This document shows, one piece after another, positions 9,281 through 16,446 of a stretch of 64,000 bases of DNA. The notes beneath the pieces were generated by a model. It was not told the DNA's origin, did no database searches, and worked only from the letters and a program-made list of their open reading frames with translations. Source of the stretch: an uncultured Monoglobus sp. (GTDB taxonomy: Bacteria; Bacillota; Clostridia; Monoglobales; Monoglobaceae); NCBI GenBank assembly GCA_947628795.1, contig CANRBF010000002.1:62001-126000 (forward strand), written 5' to 3'. The stretch's first letter is position 1; each line of letters opens with the position of its first letter. Both the position numbers and the translations under genes were made by a program.

Positions 9281-9772
9281 TCATATGCGCGTCAGTAAAT
9301 CAAGAATATCAAGAAGCTCAAAATAATCCTTAAGTTCCTTATCGCCAAGGATATCGCAGCCGCATTCTTCAACAAGAATTCTGAGCTCGTCTTTATACGC
9401 TTTAAGTCTGAAATTAATAAATCCGTCTATGTTCATTTTGCTGTCATGCTCAAAGAATTCCAGCAGTTTGCTTTTAATATATTCGAGATGCCTAAGTTTG
9501 TATCTGCAGCTTATTATATCACACACGCCTCTGTATACCTCGTCTCTGTCCTCGGTGTCGAGTTTTCCGAAAACATCGTCTATACAGTCATAAATCAGCT
9601 TTGAACGATATTTAGCCACAAGCCATCTCGCAATCAAACCGGCGGTTTCGCTGTCGGGTATTTCACCGTCCGCCTCCAGCACCGCCGGCAGGTCATAATT
9701 ATCATTTATATCCGATATATCCAAATCATCCGATTGGTCAATTTCATCATTAGTGAGTTCGTTTATATTCAT
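9281..9772 (-). CDS. YtxC-like sporulation protein
   Basis: 163 residues. The C-terminal half carries the pattern of the YtxC family (putative sporulation proteins of Bacilli and Clostridia): MNIDGFINFRLKAYKDEL followed by an acidic helix. The N-terminus is acidic and shorter than in the roughly 280-residue Bacillus protein. Start choice: ATG at 9772, preceded by GGAGG at a usable distance; a GTG 12 bases upstream overlaps the ribosome site itself. It follows the GME-fold gene by only 4 bases and is probably co-transcribed with it. The molecular role of the family is not known. Confidence 0.65.
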   Translation of the reverse strand: MNINELTNDEIDQSDDLDISDINDNYDLPAVLEADGEIPDSETAGLIARWLVAKYRSKLIYDCIDDVFGKLDTEDRDEVYRGVCDIISCRYKLRHLEYIKSKLLEFFEHDSKMNIDGFINFRLKAYKDELRILVEECGCDILGDKELKDYFELLDILDLLTRI

Positions 9773-9776
9773 TCTT

Positions 9777-10469
9777 TCAACCACCTCCGTATATCAGGCT
9801 TCCGTAGTCTGTGAGCGCGCCGTTTGAAGCGCAAAAATATTCTATATTCAGGTCATTCAAAAACTTTTTTACTGCAGTGTCGGGATTTCCGAAAAACACG
9901 GCCGTTTCTCCGATCAGTCCGCTCGTGCCGCCGATGAAGCCGTTGCCGTACCCTTCCAGTATTATCCGCGATTGATCGGTTTTAAGGCATTTTATGTTAT
10001 CAAGCTTTTGAAGCAGCGCATAGAGTCCGCTGTCTCCGGTTATAACCGCGCTGCCGCTCACGATTGCAAGACTGCATTTTGCATATCCTTGATTTGTGTT
10101 TACGATACAAAAGCCGTGCTTTTTATAGTATTCTAAAATTTTAGGCTCCGTATACCGCGTATTGGCGATAACATATTTTCCCAGCCTTGCTGCATTATAT
10201 GCAATGTCCGAGGGATACGTGTCCTTCGGGGTCACAGTGCCCGGAATCAAATTGACGCCGCTCAGAGTCGACGAATAGTATTCATAGCACTCGGGAGCGC
10301 ATATTGCCGTGTTTTTACTTACAAAATGGATCTGCATGTCGGGATGAGCTGCGGTTGATCCCGAAACGTTTTTAAGCATCACACTTTTTACTATAGTTTC
10401 GTTCGGAAATCTTTTTGATATACTGTCAATTATTTCATTCGTACAGATTTGATTAATTATAATTGCCAT
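9777..10469 (-). CDS. DUF6873-like GME-fold (amidinotransferase-like) protein
   Basis: 230 residues. Sequence pieces such as YPSDIAYNAARLGKYVIANT, a central HGFCIVNTNQGYAKCS and the C-terminal IEYFCASNGALTDYGSL resemble clostridial proteins assigned to a guanidine-modifying-enzyme (GME) fold family, from memory DUF6873; that assignment is not checked. A Cys (KCSLAIV) sits where GME enzymes can have a nucleophile, but activity is unproven. The start is ATG 10469 after GAGGTG; the frame remains open another 52 codons upstream but without a ribosome site. Divergent from the 45-residue Cys-rich gene. Confidence 0.6.
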   Translation of the reverse strand: MAIIINQICTNEIIDSISKRFPNETIVKSVMLKNVSGSTAAHPDMQIHFVSKNTAICAPECYEYYSSTLSGVNLIPGTVTPKDTYPSDIAYNAARLGKYVIANTRYTEPKILEYYKKHGFCIVNTNQGYAKCSLAIVSGSAVITGDSGLYALLQKLDNIKCLKTDQSRIILEGYGNGFIGGTSGLIGETAVFFGNPDTAVKKFLNDLNIEYFCASNGALTDYGSLIYGGG

Positions 10470-10557
10470 AAAAACACCTCGATTAAAATATAAATGCTTC
10501 TGTTTTTTAGAATAATAAATCCGATGTTGCTCAGAATAAGAACGGGAGGTGAAAATT

Positions 10558-10695
10558 GTGTCAAATATCAACTGTTCTGAATCCGGGTGTGATTTTATGA
10601 AGGACGGCAAATGCACGCTCTGCATGATAACGCGGGCGGGAACGGAGGATGCAGCCGCCTGTCCGTATTACCGAAGCGGACAGACGGGCGGATGA
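10558..10695 (+). CDS. Small Cys-rich protein (45 aa)
   Basis: GTG start at 10558 with a strong GGGAGGTG ribosome site at 10544-10551, stop TGA at 10693-10695. The product contains five cysteines in the order NC..SGC..GKC..LC...CPYY. This matches a group of very short clostridial proteins, often misnamed hydroxymyristoyl-ACP dehydratase, with the pattern C-x(n)-C-x-DGKC-x(n)-CPYF. The role is unknown; metal binding is plausible. It ends 5 bases before the stop of the convergent M20 gene. Confidence 0.7.
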   Translation: MSNINCSESGCDFMKDGKCTLCMITRAGTEDAAACPYYRSGQTGG

Positions 10696-10700
10696 TATTT

Positions 10701-11876
10701 TTAATTCAAAAACTTAACGGCATAGTCGCAAAAAATTTCTGCGCCGTATTCAATACATTTGTCGGAGGCAAAGAATCGCTCGCTGTGAAGCGGGTACCCC
10801 TCACAACCATCATCGGTGCATCCGAGCCAGAACAACGCCGAAGATTTTACCGCGTCGGTCAGATATGAAAAATCCTCGCCCGCCATGGTAGGTTCGGATA
10901 ATACAACGGTTTCGAGATAATTATCTGCCGAGTCTTTGAGAAGCTCGGTCGTGTTTTTGTCGTTTATGAGAGGAAGGAACAGCCTGCGGTAATCATACTC
11001 ACATTCGGCCCCGTATATTGCGCAAATGTTACGAGCTGTTTTGCCTATAGCGTTTTCGATAATCTCGCGGTCCGAGTCGGAAAATACTCTGACCGAGCCT
11101 CCTATATGCACGGAATCGGGTATAATATTATACGCAGCGCCGCCGTTTACCATGCAGACCGAGACAGCCGCGGGATCAAGGGGACTTATAAGTCTTGTCG
11201 GCAAATTTTCGATCGCGGTTATGATCTGCGCGGCAGCAATAATAGGATCGGCGCATTTTTGGGGCGTGGCGGCGTGACCGCCTCTGCCTTTGATAATTAT
11301 GTCAAATTCGTCGGGACATGCGTAAAACGGACCCGGCTTAAAACCCGCCGTGCCGACTTTCATTGACGGCTCAACGTGTAGTGCAACACATGAGTCAACC
11401 TTCGGATTTTCAAGAACGCCTTCTTTTATCATCGGCTCGGCCCCTCCGGTCGTCTCCTCGCCCGGCTGAAACATAAGCTTGACCGTGCCCGAGAAATCGG
11501 CGCGCAATTTATTTAGCGCGGCAGCGCAGCACAAAAGAGTCGATGTGTGGACATCATGACCGCACGCGTGCATTACGCCGTCATTTTCGGAGGCGAATCC
11601 GCATCCGCTTTTTTCAAAAACCGGCAGCGCGTCCATATCGGCGCGTATAAGCAGAGTTTTTCCCGCACCGCTCTTTTCGCCTTTGATAATGCCCAGAACC
11701 CCGGTTCCCGCAATACCGGACCGATATTCGATTCCGTGTTTATCCAGAACCGAACAAACCAACGCGGCGGTTTCATATTCCTCGAATGAAAGCTCGGGGC
11801 GCATATGTATTTTATGCCGCAAATCAATTATTTCCGGCAGTATCTCAGCGATAGTTTTTTTTATTTTATCAGCCAT
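10701..11876 (-). CDS. M20-family amidohydrolase (amino acid/peptide deacylase type)
   Basis: 391 residues of the M20D amidohydrolase family, which hydrolyse N-acyl amino acids, IAA conjugates or related amides with two metal ions. The motif HACGHDVHT supplies metal ligands, GEETTGGAEPMI the catalytic Glu region, and APTMAGEDFSYL-like EPTMAGEDFSYL a C-terminal ligand block. ATG 11876 follows GGAGG by 9 bases; an upstream in-frame codon lies inside the rnmV gene and has no ribosome site. It overlaps the end of rnmV by 8 bases. The exact substrate cannot be told. Confidence 0.88.
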   Translation of the reverse strand: MADKIKKTIAEILPEIIDLRHKIHMRPELSFEEYETAALVCSVLDKHGIEYRSGIAGTGVLGIIKGEKSGAGKTLLIRADMDALPVFEKSGCGFASENDGVMHACGHDVHTSTLLCCAAALNKLRADFSGTVKLMFQPGEETTGGAEPMIKEGVLENPKVDSCVALHVEPSMKVGTAGFKPGPFYACPDEFDIIIKGRGGHAATPQKCADPIIAAAQIITAIENLPTRLISPLDPAAVSVCMVNGGAAYNIIPDSVHIGGSVRVFSDSDREIIENAIGKTARNICAIYGAECEYDYRRLFLPLINDKNTTELLKDSADNYLETVVLSEPTMAGEDFSYLTDAVKSSALFWLGCTDDGCEGYPLHSERFFASDKCIEYGAEIFCDYAVKFLN

Positions 11877-12462
11877 TTTTATCAGCCTCCGCAGCAAGAG
11901 CGTTTTTATATTCTTCGTAAAGTCCGGCTTTGTTTATTAGCTCGGCCATCGCGTTTGGCGAAAGCCTGAGCGGCAGCTTCATGCGGGCAAGTATTTTTTG
12001 TCTCAGTTCAAAACTTCCTTCGCGACCGCTGATACCGTCCAGGTACATTTCGGACTTTGTGAGAGTTTTGATTGGTTTCGCGGCTTCGGTTGCCGCGGCT
12101 TTTTCGATGGCGCGCCGTATGACCTCGTCGTCCATTCCCTCAACGCCCAGCAATCCTTCTTTTCCGGGCTTGTCCTTGCGTTTTTCTTTTCCTTTGAGCG
12201 AGGGTATATATGCGTGTTTTACGGTTCCGCGCTCTCCAACGCAGTTTTTTATGTGGTTCCTGATTTTAAAGCCTGCGCGGTCGCTGTCGGTCAACACGAT
12301 GATACCCGTTGTTTCGGCCAGTTTTCGAATAGTCTCGGTCATGCGCTTTGACCTGAACAGCTCAAAGCCGTCGGTGCATATGATCGGCGCCGAACACACG
12401 CGCTTCACGCGCTCCTTATCAAATTTTCCTTCAACGATTATCGTTTCTTTAATATTCAACAT
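11869..12462 (-). CDS. rnmV: Ribonuclease M5
   Basis: Matures 5S rRNA by cleavage at both ends, with help from L18. 197 residues, with a TOPRIM domain: the Glu motif IIVEGKFDKERV at the N-terminus and the DxD motif VLTDSDRAGF near residue 60. The C-terminal region SEMYLDGISGREGS fits the family. The start MLNIKETIIVEGK aligns with other RNase M5 proteins. No ribosome site precedes the ATG, and the -10 hexamer of a good promoter lies just 6 bases upstream, so the mRNA may be leaderless. Confidence 0.93.
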   Translation of the reverse strand: MLNIKETIIVEGKFDKERVKRVCSAPIICTDGFELFRSKRMTETIRKLAETTGIIVLTDSDRAGFKIRNHIKNCVGERGTVKHAYIPSLKGKEKRKDKPGKEGLLGVEGMDDEVIRRAIEKAAATEAAKPIKTLTKSEMYLDGISGREGSFELRQKILARMKLPLRLSPNAMAELINKAGLYEEYKNALAAEADKNG

Positions 12463-12468
12463 GATAAT

Positions 12469-12497
12469 ATTATATCACTGCCTGCGTGCTTTGTCCA
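12469..12497 (-). promoter_or_regulatory. Promoter of rnmV (leaderless arrangement)
   Basis: On the minus strand TGGACA (12497-12492) and TATAAT (12474-12469) are 17 bases apart. The expected start of transcription, 7 bases after the -10, falls on the A of the rnmV ATG at 12462. Confidence 0.65.
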
Positions 12498-12507
12498 CAT
12501 TTTTTTC

Positions 12508-12536
12508 TTGACCCGAAAAAGATTATGATGTAAAAT
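12508..12536 (+). promoter_or_regulatory. Promoter of the RlmD-family methylase gene
   Basis: TTGACC (12508-12513) and TAAAAT (12531-12536) are separated by 17 bases, about 30 bases before the GTG start at 12567. It is back to back with the rnmV promoter. Confidence 0.6.
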
Positions 12537-12566
12537 GGTTTTATACGATGCAAAGGCGGGTTACAT

Positions 12567-13910
12567 GTGAAAAAGAACGATATTTTTGATATTGAAATAG
12601 ACGGGATGACCGACGACGGAAGAGGAGTCGGCAGAATTAACGGCATGGCTGTGTTCGTGCCGTATGTTATTGTGGGCGAGACCGCGCGTGTTTTACTGAT
12701 CAAAATTACAAAAACATATGCCGTCGGCAAGTTGATAGAGATTATCAAACCCTCGCCATATCGTGTGAAATCCGACTGCCCCGTGTTTTATAAATGCGGA
12801 GGCTGCGCGCTTATGCATATGAGCTATGAAAAAGAACTGGAATTTAAGCAGAATAAAGTCAAAGACTGTATCGAAAGGATCGGCGGATTTAAAAATTATG
12901 AGACAAGTGATGTAATACCGTCGCCGAAATCAAGGCGTTATCGTAATAAGTCGCAGTTTCCGGTGACCCCGGAGGGCATAGGAATGTTCGCGGCGCACAG
13001 CCATCGTCTTGTCGAATCGGATGATTGTTTGATAGCGGGCGAAAACTGTCGAGCTGTTATAAGAGCCGTTAAATACTGGATGAAAAGCCGCGGTATCAGC
13101 GCCTATGACGAGCAGAGCGGCAGAGGTCTGGTGCGCCATGTCTGTGTGAGACAGGCTGACAGCGGCACCTTGGTCACGATTGTGACATCAAAAAATAAGC
13201 TTCCGGGTTCCGATGCTCTTGTGAACGAACTAAAAAGCGCGTGTCCCGATTTATCGGGAGTGGCGCAGAATATAAACTCCCAAAAAACCAATGTTATTCT
13301 TGGAAACGAGAACAAAACAATATACGGCAGTCCTTATCTTATCGACAATATAGGTCATGTGAAGTTCAGAATATCGCCTGTGTCCTTCTATCAGGTGAAC
13401 CGCGCACAGACCGAGAGGCTCTATTCGATCGCCGAGGAATTCGCGGACTTAAAGGGGCACGAAACATTGCTTGATTTGTATTGCGGTATAGGAACTATAG
13501 GACAGTTTATGGCGCGCGGAGCGAAAAAAATCATCGGTGTTGAATACACTCCGCAGGCGGTTATGGACGCGCGTGAAAACGCCGAGCTGAATAATGTGAA
13601 AAACGCGGAATACTATTGCGGAAAAGCCGAGTTTGTTATACGCGATATAATAAAAAATGGTACGCGTCCGGATATAGCGGTGCTCGACCCGCCGCGCAAA
13701 GGCTGCGACATAAAACTGTTAAACGAGCTTTCGGAAATACCGACGCTCAAAAAAATCGTCTATATTTCCTGCAAGCCGTCAACCTTGGCGCGTGACATGA
13801 AAATACTGAACAACCTCGGCTTTACACCGAAAAAAGCCGTCCCCGTCGATATGTTCCCAAGAACCCCTCACGTCGAGACGGTAGTATTGATGTCACGCAT
13901 AAAAAGCTGA
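12567..13910 (+). CDS. rlmD: 23S rRNA (uracil-C5)-methyltransferase, RlmD/RlmCD family
   Basis: 447 residues. N-terminal TRAM domain (IDGMTDDGRGVGRINGMAVFV), an iron-sulfur cluster site with C71, C77, C80 and a later Cys in the DDCLIAGENC region, then the SAM methylase with LLDLYCGIGTIGQ and the catalytic region DPPRKGCD and VYISCKPSTLARD. Firmicutes members methylate U747 and/or U1939 of 23S rRNA; which one cannot be told. The start is GTG 12567, supported by the N-terminal match and a G-rich ribosome site. Confidence 0.92.
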   Translation: MKKNDIFDIEIDGMTDDGRGVGRINGMAVFVPYVIVGETARVLLIKITKTYAVGKLIEIIKPSPYRVKSDCPVFYKCGGCALMHMSYEKELEFKQNKVKDCIERIGGFKNYETSDVIPSPKSRRYRNKSQFPVTPEGIGMFAAHSHRLVESDDCLIAGENCRAVIRAVKYWMKSRGISAYDEQSGRGLVRHVCVRQADSGTLVTIVTSKNKLPGSDALVNELKSACPDLSGVAQNINSQKTNVILGNENKTIYGSPYLIDNIGHVKFRISPVSFYQVNRAQTERLYSIAEEFADLKGHETLLDLYCGIGTIGQFMARGAKKIIGVEYTPQAVMDARENAELNNVKNAEYYCGKAEFVIRDIIKNGTRPDIAVLDPPRKGCDIKLLNELSEIPTLKKIVYISCKPSTLARDMKILNNLGFTPKKAVPVDMFPRTPHVETVVLMSRIKS

Positions 13911-14061
13911 CCGCCGAAAAAGTGTCGTATTTTCGGGCTTTTCGGGTATTAGGCCGTCGGCCATAAGCCCGGCGGCAGCTGTCGAGCTCAGATTTTTCTT
14001 TCAGATTACGGAGCCGTAAAATCTCATCGGCGATGGCGTCGAAATTCTTTACAAATATCAA
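13893..14061 (-). pseudogene. Unassigned decayed gene end (minus strand)
   Basis: The minus strand encodes FDAIADEILRLRNLKEKSEL from 14061 down to about 13985. After one frameshift near 13970-13980 it continues as GLMADGLIPEKPENTTLF and reaches a stop at 13893, inside the end of the methylase gene. The two pieces look like one protein tail split by an indel. No start codon with ribosome site is seen and I do not recognise the family. A CGGGCTT/AAGCCCG inverted repeat (13934-13971) lies in it. The rest of 13911-14158 shows nothing further. Confidence 0.35.
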
Positions 14062-14158
14062 TCAGCATTTCTACTGAACGCTTTAATTTTTCAATCTATA
14101 TTGAGCTTATATACCCGTTTGATTTAACACAACTTATCGTAGAAATTTTCAAAAAATA

Positions 14159-14187
14159 TTGACGAAATGTCAGAATAGTGATATAAT
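14159..14187 (+). promoter_or_regulatory. Promoter of the LysR remnant
   Basis: TTGACG (14159-14164) and TATAAT (14182-14187) with exactly 17 bases between them. A good ribosome site AAGGAGAG (14223-14230) and the ATG at 14235 follow, so the promoter appears intact although the gene is broken. Confidence 0.75.
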
Positions 14188-14208
14188 ATAATCAATGACA
14201 CGACGTCA
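14160..14208. promoter_or_regulatory. Two matching TGAC-N5-GTCA dyads around the LysR promoter
   Basis: TGACGAAATGTCA (14160-14172) overlaps the -35, and TGACACGACGTCA (14196-14208) covers the likely transcription start. Both are 13-base dyads with the same TGAC and GTCA arms and a 5-base centre, and both fit the T-N11-A pattern of LysR-type regulator boxes. Their placement suits autorepression. This is inferred from pattern only. Confidence 0.5.
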
Positions 14209-14234
14209 GAGTATATTTTTCTAAGGAGAGTACT

Positions 14235-14401
14235 ATGGATACACACGGATATTAAAATATTTTCTCGCGGTAGCGAGAGAGGAAAACATAACAAAGGCGG
14301 CGGAGATGCTGCATATTACGCAGCCGACGCTTTCGAGGCAGATTTCAAAGCTTGAGGACGATCTGGGAGCAAGGCTTGTGGTCCGCGACAAAACAAATTG
14401 A
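14235..14401 (+). pseudogene. LysR-family regulator remnant (HTH only, frameshifted)
   Basis: The ATG at 14235 opens a frame that stops after six codons. Shifted by two bases, the sequence encodes a typical LysR N-terminal wHTH, with KYFLAVAREENITKAAEML followed by HITQPTLSRQISKLEDDLGA, from about 14246 to the TGA at 14399-14401. The effector-binding domain of about 230 residues is absent; after RLVVRD the sequence runs into an unrelated stop. Both a frameshift near the start and a 3' deletion are needed to explain it. The intact LysR probably controlled the aldo/keto reductase and flavodoxin genes next door. Confidence 0.8.
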
Positions 14402-14410
14402 CCGAATAAT

Positions 14411-14437
14411 TTATCCATACAAAATTTGTATGGATAA
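14411..14437. promoter_or_regulatory. Perfect 27-base dyad, LysR-type box upstream of the aldo/keto reductase
   Basis: Arms of 13 bases (TTATCCATACAAA and its exact complement) flank a single A. The core TACAAAATTTGTA is a T-N11-A dyad. Its centre (14424) lies about 66 bases upstream of the transcription start expected from the promoter at 14455-14483, the classic place for a LysR recognition site. It has no T-run after it, so a terminator is less likely. Confidence 0.55.
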
Positions 14438-14454
14438 CTATGAAAAACAAGCAT

Positions 14455-14483
14455 TTTACGATATTAAACAACAGGTATATAAT
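14455..14483 (+). promoter_or_regulatory. Candidate promoter of the aldo/keto reductase gene
   Basis: TTTACG (14455-14460), 17 bases, TATAAT (14478-14483). The weak -35 is consistent with a promoter needing an activator. Confidence 0.5.
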
Positions 14484-14541
14484 ATATGTACAGTTAAATT
14501 TTTACACATAGTTTTAAGTAAGCGCAGAAGGAGTGATAGTC

Positions 14542-15552
14542 GTGGAATACACAAAATTAGGCAAGTCCGATCTGAACGTGTCGCGGATATGTATGGGCTG
14601 CATGGGTTTCGGAAACGCTGCGACGGGGCAGCACAGCTGGACGGTCGACGAAAGTCAGACAAGAGAGATAATAAAACGCGGACTTGAGCTGGGTATAAAC
14701 TTTTTCGATACCGCGATAGTTTACCAAAACGGCACAAGTGAGCAGTATGTGGGACGGGCGCTCAGGGATTTTGCGAAGCGCGATGAATACGTGATCGCAA
14801 CAAAATTTACCCCGCGCACGCAGGGCGAGATCGACTCGGGTGTAGACGGCCGCAAACATATCGAAAACTATCTCGATCAAAGCCTTAAAAATCTCGGTAT
14901 GGACTATGTTGACCTCTACATCTATCATATGTGGGATTATCACACGCCGGTGGAGGAAATCATGGAAGGGCTTGACAGAGCGGTCAAAGCGGGCAAGGCG
15001 AGATATATCGGCATCTCCAACTGTTTTGCGTGGCAGCTTGCCAAAGCGAATTACTACGCGAGAGAAAATGGACTTACCGAGTTTGTTTCGATCCAGGGGC
15101 ATTACAACCTTATCGCTCGCGAGGAAGAGCGCGAAATGATCCCGTTTTGCAAGTCGGAAAACATAGCGGTAACGCCGTACAGCGCGCTGGCGGGCGGCAG
15201 ACTGTCCCGCAGGCCGGGCGAAAGTACAAAGAGGCTTAAAGAGGATTCATATGCCAAATTCAAGTATGACGCGACCGCCGAAGCGGACGGCAAGATCATA
15301 AAGCGTGTCGAGAAGCTTGCCGACAGGCGCGGCATTTCGATGACCGAGATCGCGCTGGCGTGGCTGCTGACAAAATCGACCTCTCCGGTGGTCGGATTGA
15401 CAAAGCTCTCCCACGTCGAAGGCGCGGCAAAAGCGGTCGATCTGAAACTGACCGAGGACGAGATCAGCTATCTGGAAGAGCTTTATATCCCTCACGCGCT
15501 GGCGGGAGTTATGGCTCAGAACGGAAAACAAAAAGCCGGAAATGTGGTGTAG
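14542..15552 (+). CDS. Aldo/keto reductase
   Basis: 336-residue NADPH-dependent oxidoreductase with the AKR barrel. The catalytic tetrad is visible: D56 (INFFDTA), Y61, K88 (IATKF) and H129 (YIYHMWD). The C-terminal cofactor region is WLLTKSTSPVVGLTK. GTG 14542 is preferred because GAAGGAG (14526-14532) is 9 bases away; the in-frame GTG at 14533 directly abuts the ribosome site. The flavodoxin lipoprotein follows 19 bases later. The natural substrate cannot be predicted. The gene is in a neighbourhood of broken genes but is itself intact. Confidence 0.9.
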   Translation: MEYTKLGKSDLNVSRICMGCMGFGNAATGQHSWTVDESQTREIIKRGLELGINFFDTAIVYQNGTSEQYVGRALRDFAKRDEYVIATKFTPRTQGEIDSGVDGRKHIENYLDQSLKNLGMDYVDLYIYHMWDYHTPVEEIMEGLDRAVKAGKARYIGISNCFAWQLAKANYYARENGLTEFVSIQGHYNLIAREEEREMIPFCKSENIAVTPYSALAGGRLSRRPGESTKRLKEDSYAKFKYDATAEADGKIIKRVEKLADRRGISMTEIALAWLLTKSTSPVVGLTKLSHVEGAAKAVDLKLTEDEISYLEELYIPHALAGVMAQNGKQKAGNVV

Positions 15553-15571
15553 AATCAAGGAGGTAATCAAA

Positions 15572-16171
15572 TTGAAAAAGTTATTACTGTTACTTTTATC
15601 GGTTGTCATTATAATATCCATGGTGGGCTGCGCCGCGGATAATACCGCACCGGATGCGGAAACGGCGGCAGAACAAGCCGAAGAACCGCCCGCATTATTT
15701 AACAAAACTCTTGTCGTATATTTTTCCGCGACCGGAAACACAAGAAACGTCGCCCAAAACATCGCTTCCGCGACAAACGCGGACTTGCACGAGATCGTGC
15801 CGGAAATTCCCTACACGGACGCCGATCTTGACTACAACAGCGACTGCCGCGCAAATCGCGAGCAGAACGACGATATGGCCCGCCCCGCGATCAACGGAAG
15901 TATTGAAAACATGGAGCAGTATGAAACGATGTTTTTAGGCTATCCGATCTGGTGGGGCAACGCGCCCAAGATAATATTTACCTTCCTTGAAAGCTATGAT
16001 TTTTCAGGAAAGACGATAATCCCGTTCTGCACCTCGGGCAGCAGTCCAATAGGTTCAACGGCGGCAATGCAGAGCGTGACGCCCGGAGCGAACTGGCTTG
16101 ACGGACACCGCTTCAGCGGCGGCTCATCGAGCGACGTCGTTATGGAATGGGTAAACGGCCTCGGCCTGTAA
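15572..16171 (+). CDS. Flavodoxin-domain lipoprotein
   Basis: 199 residues. TTG start at 15572, 8 bases after AAGGAGG. The N-terminus is a lipoprotein signal (KKLLLLLLSVVIIISMVGC) with the lipid Cys at about residue 20, followed by an acidic Ala/Glu linker. The flavodoxin domain has the FMN phosphate loop VYFSATGNTRNVAQ, the 50s loop LGYPIWWGNAPK and a C-terminal FCTSGSS loop. A surface-tethered flavodoxin suggests electron transfer at the membrane. It is likely co-transcribed with the aldo/keto reductase. Confidence 0.85.
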   Translation: MKKLLLLLLSVVIIISMVGCAADNTAPDAETAAEQAEEPPALFNKTLVVYFSATGNTRNVAQNIASATNADLHEIVPEIPYTDADLDYNSDCRANREQNDDMARPAINGSIENMEQYETMFLGYPIWWGNAPKIIFTFLESYDFSGKTIIPFCTSGSSPIGSTAAMQSVTPGANWLDGHRFSGGSSSDVVMEWVNGLGL

Positions 16172-16188
16172 TAATTAAAAACAAAAAA

Positions 16189-16237
16189 TTCGAACAGAGA
16201 CGAAATAACCGCATGGCTTAAAGCAAGCGGAGCTTAG
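16189..16237 (+). pseudogene. Possible flavodoxin C-terminal scrap
   Basis: A short stretch reads NSNRDEITAWLKASGA then stop. Its shape resembles the end of flavodoxins (compare SSDVVMEWVNGLGL of the intact gene just upstream). It has no start or ribosome site. It is too short to be sure; it could be chance. Confidence 0.3.
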
Positions 16238-16304
16238 GAATAAAAATTAAAACAGCGCGGTCCGCTTCAAATCTGACCGCGCTGTTTGATACATGATTTA
16301 ACAA

Positions 16305-16446
16305 TTACTCAATACTGTCGAGCAGCCGCTTTATGCAGGCGTATGTTATATCATAGATCGTCATTTTCGGATAATTCATACCCGCGTCCGTCATTGCCTG
16401 CTGCTTGTCCGTTACGACCGCATACGGATATATACCGAACATAAGG
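16305..16446 (-). pseudogene. Unassigned C-terminal gene remnant (minus strand)
   Basis: The minus strand is open from about 16446 to TAA at 16305 and encodes FGIYPYAVVTDKQQAMTDAG followed by YPKMTIYDITYACIKRLLDSIE. It looks like a genuine protein tail, but I cannot name the family. It breaks off exactly where the plus-strand flavodoxin remnant begins, which suggests a deletion junction near 16441-16446. Confidence 0.4.

Noticed and set aside
13934-13971. Terminator after the RlmD-family gene (CGGGCTT/AAGCCCG)
   Set aside because: Long, interrupted loop and no T-run; better explained as part of the decayed gene on the minus strand.
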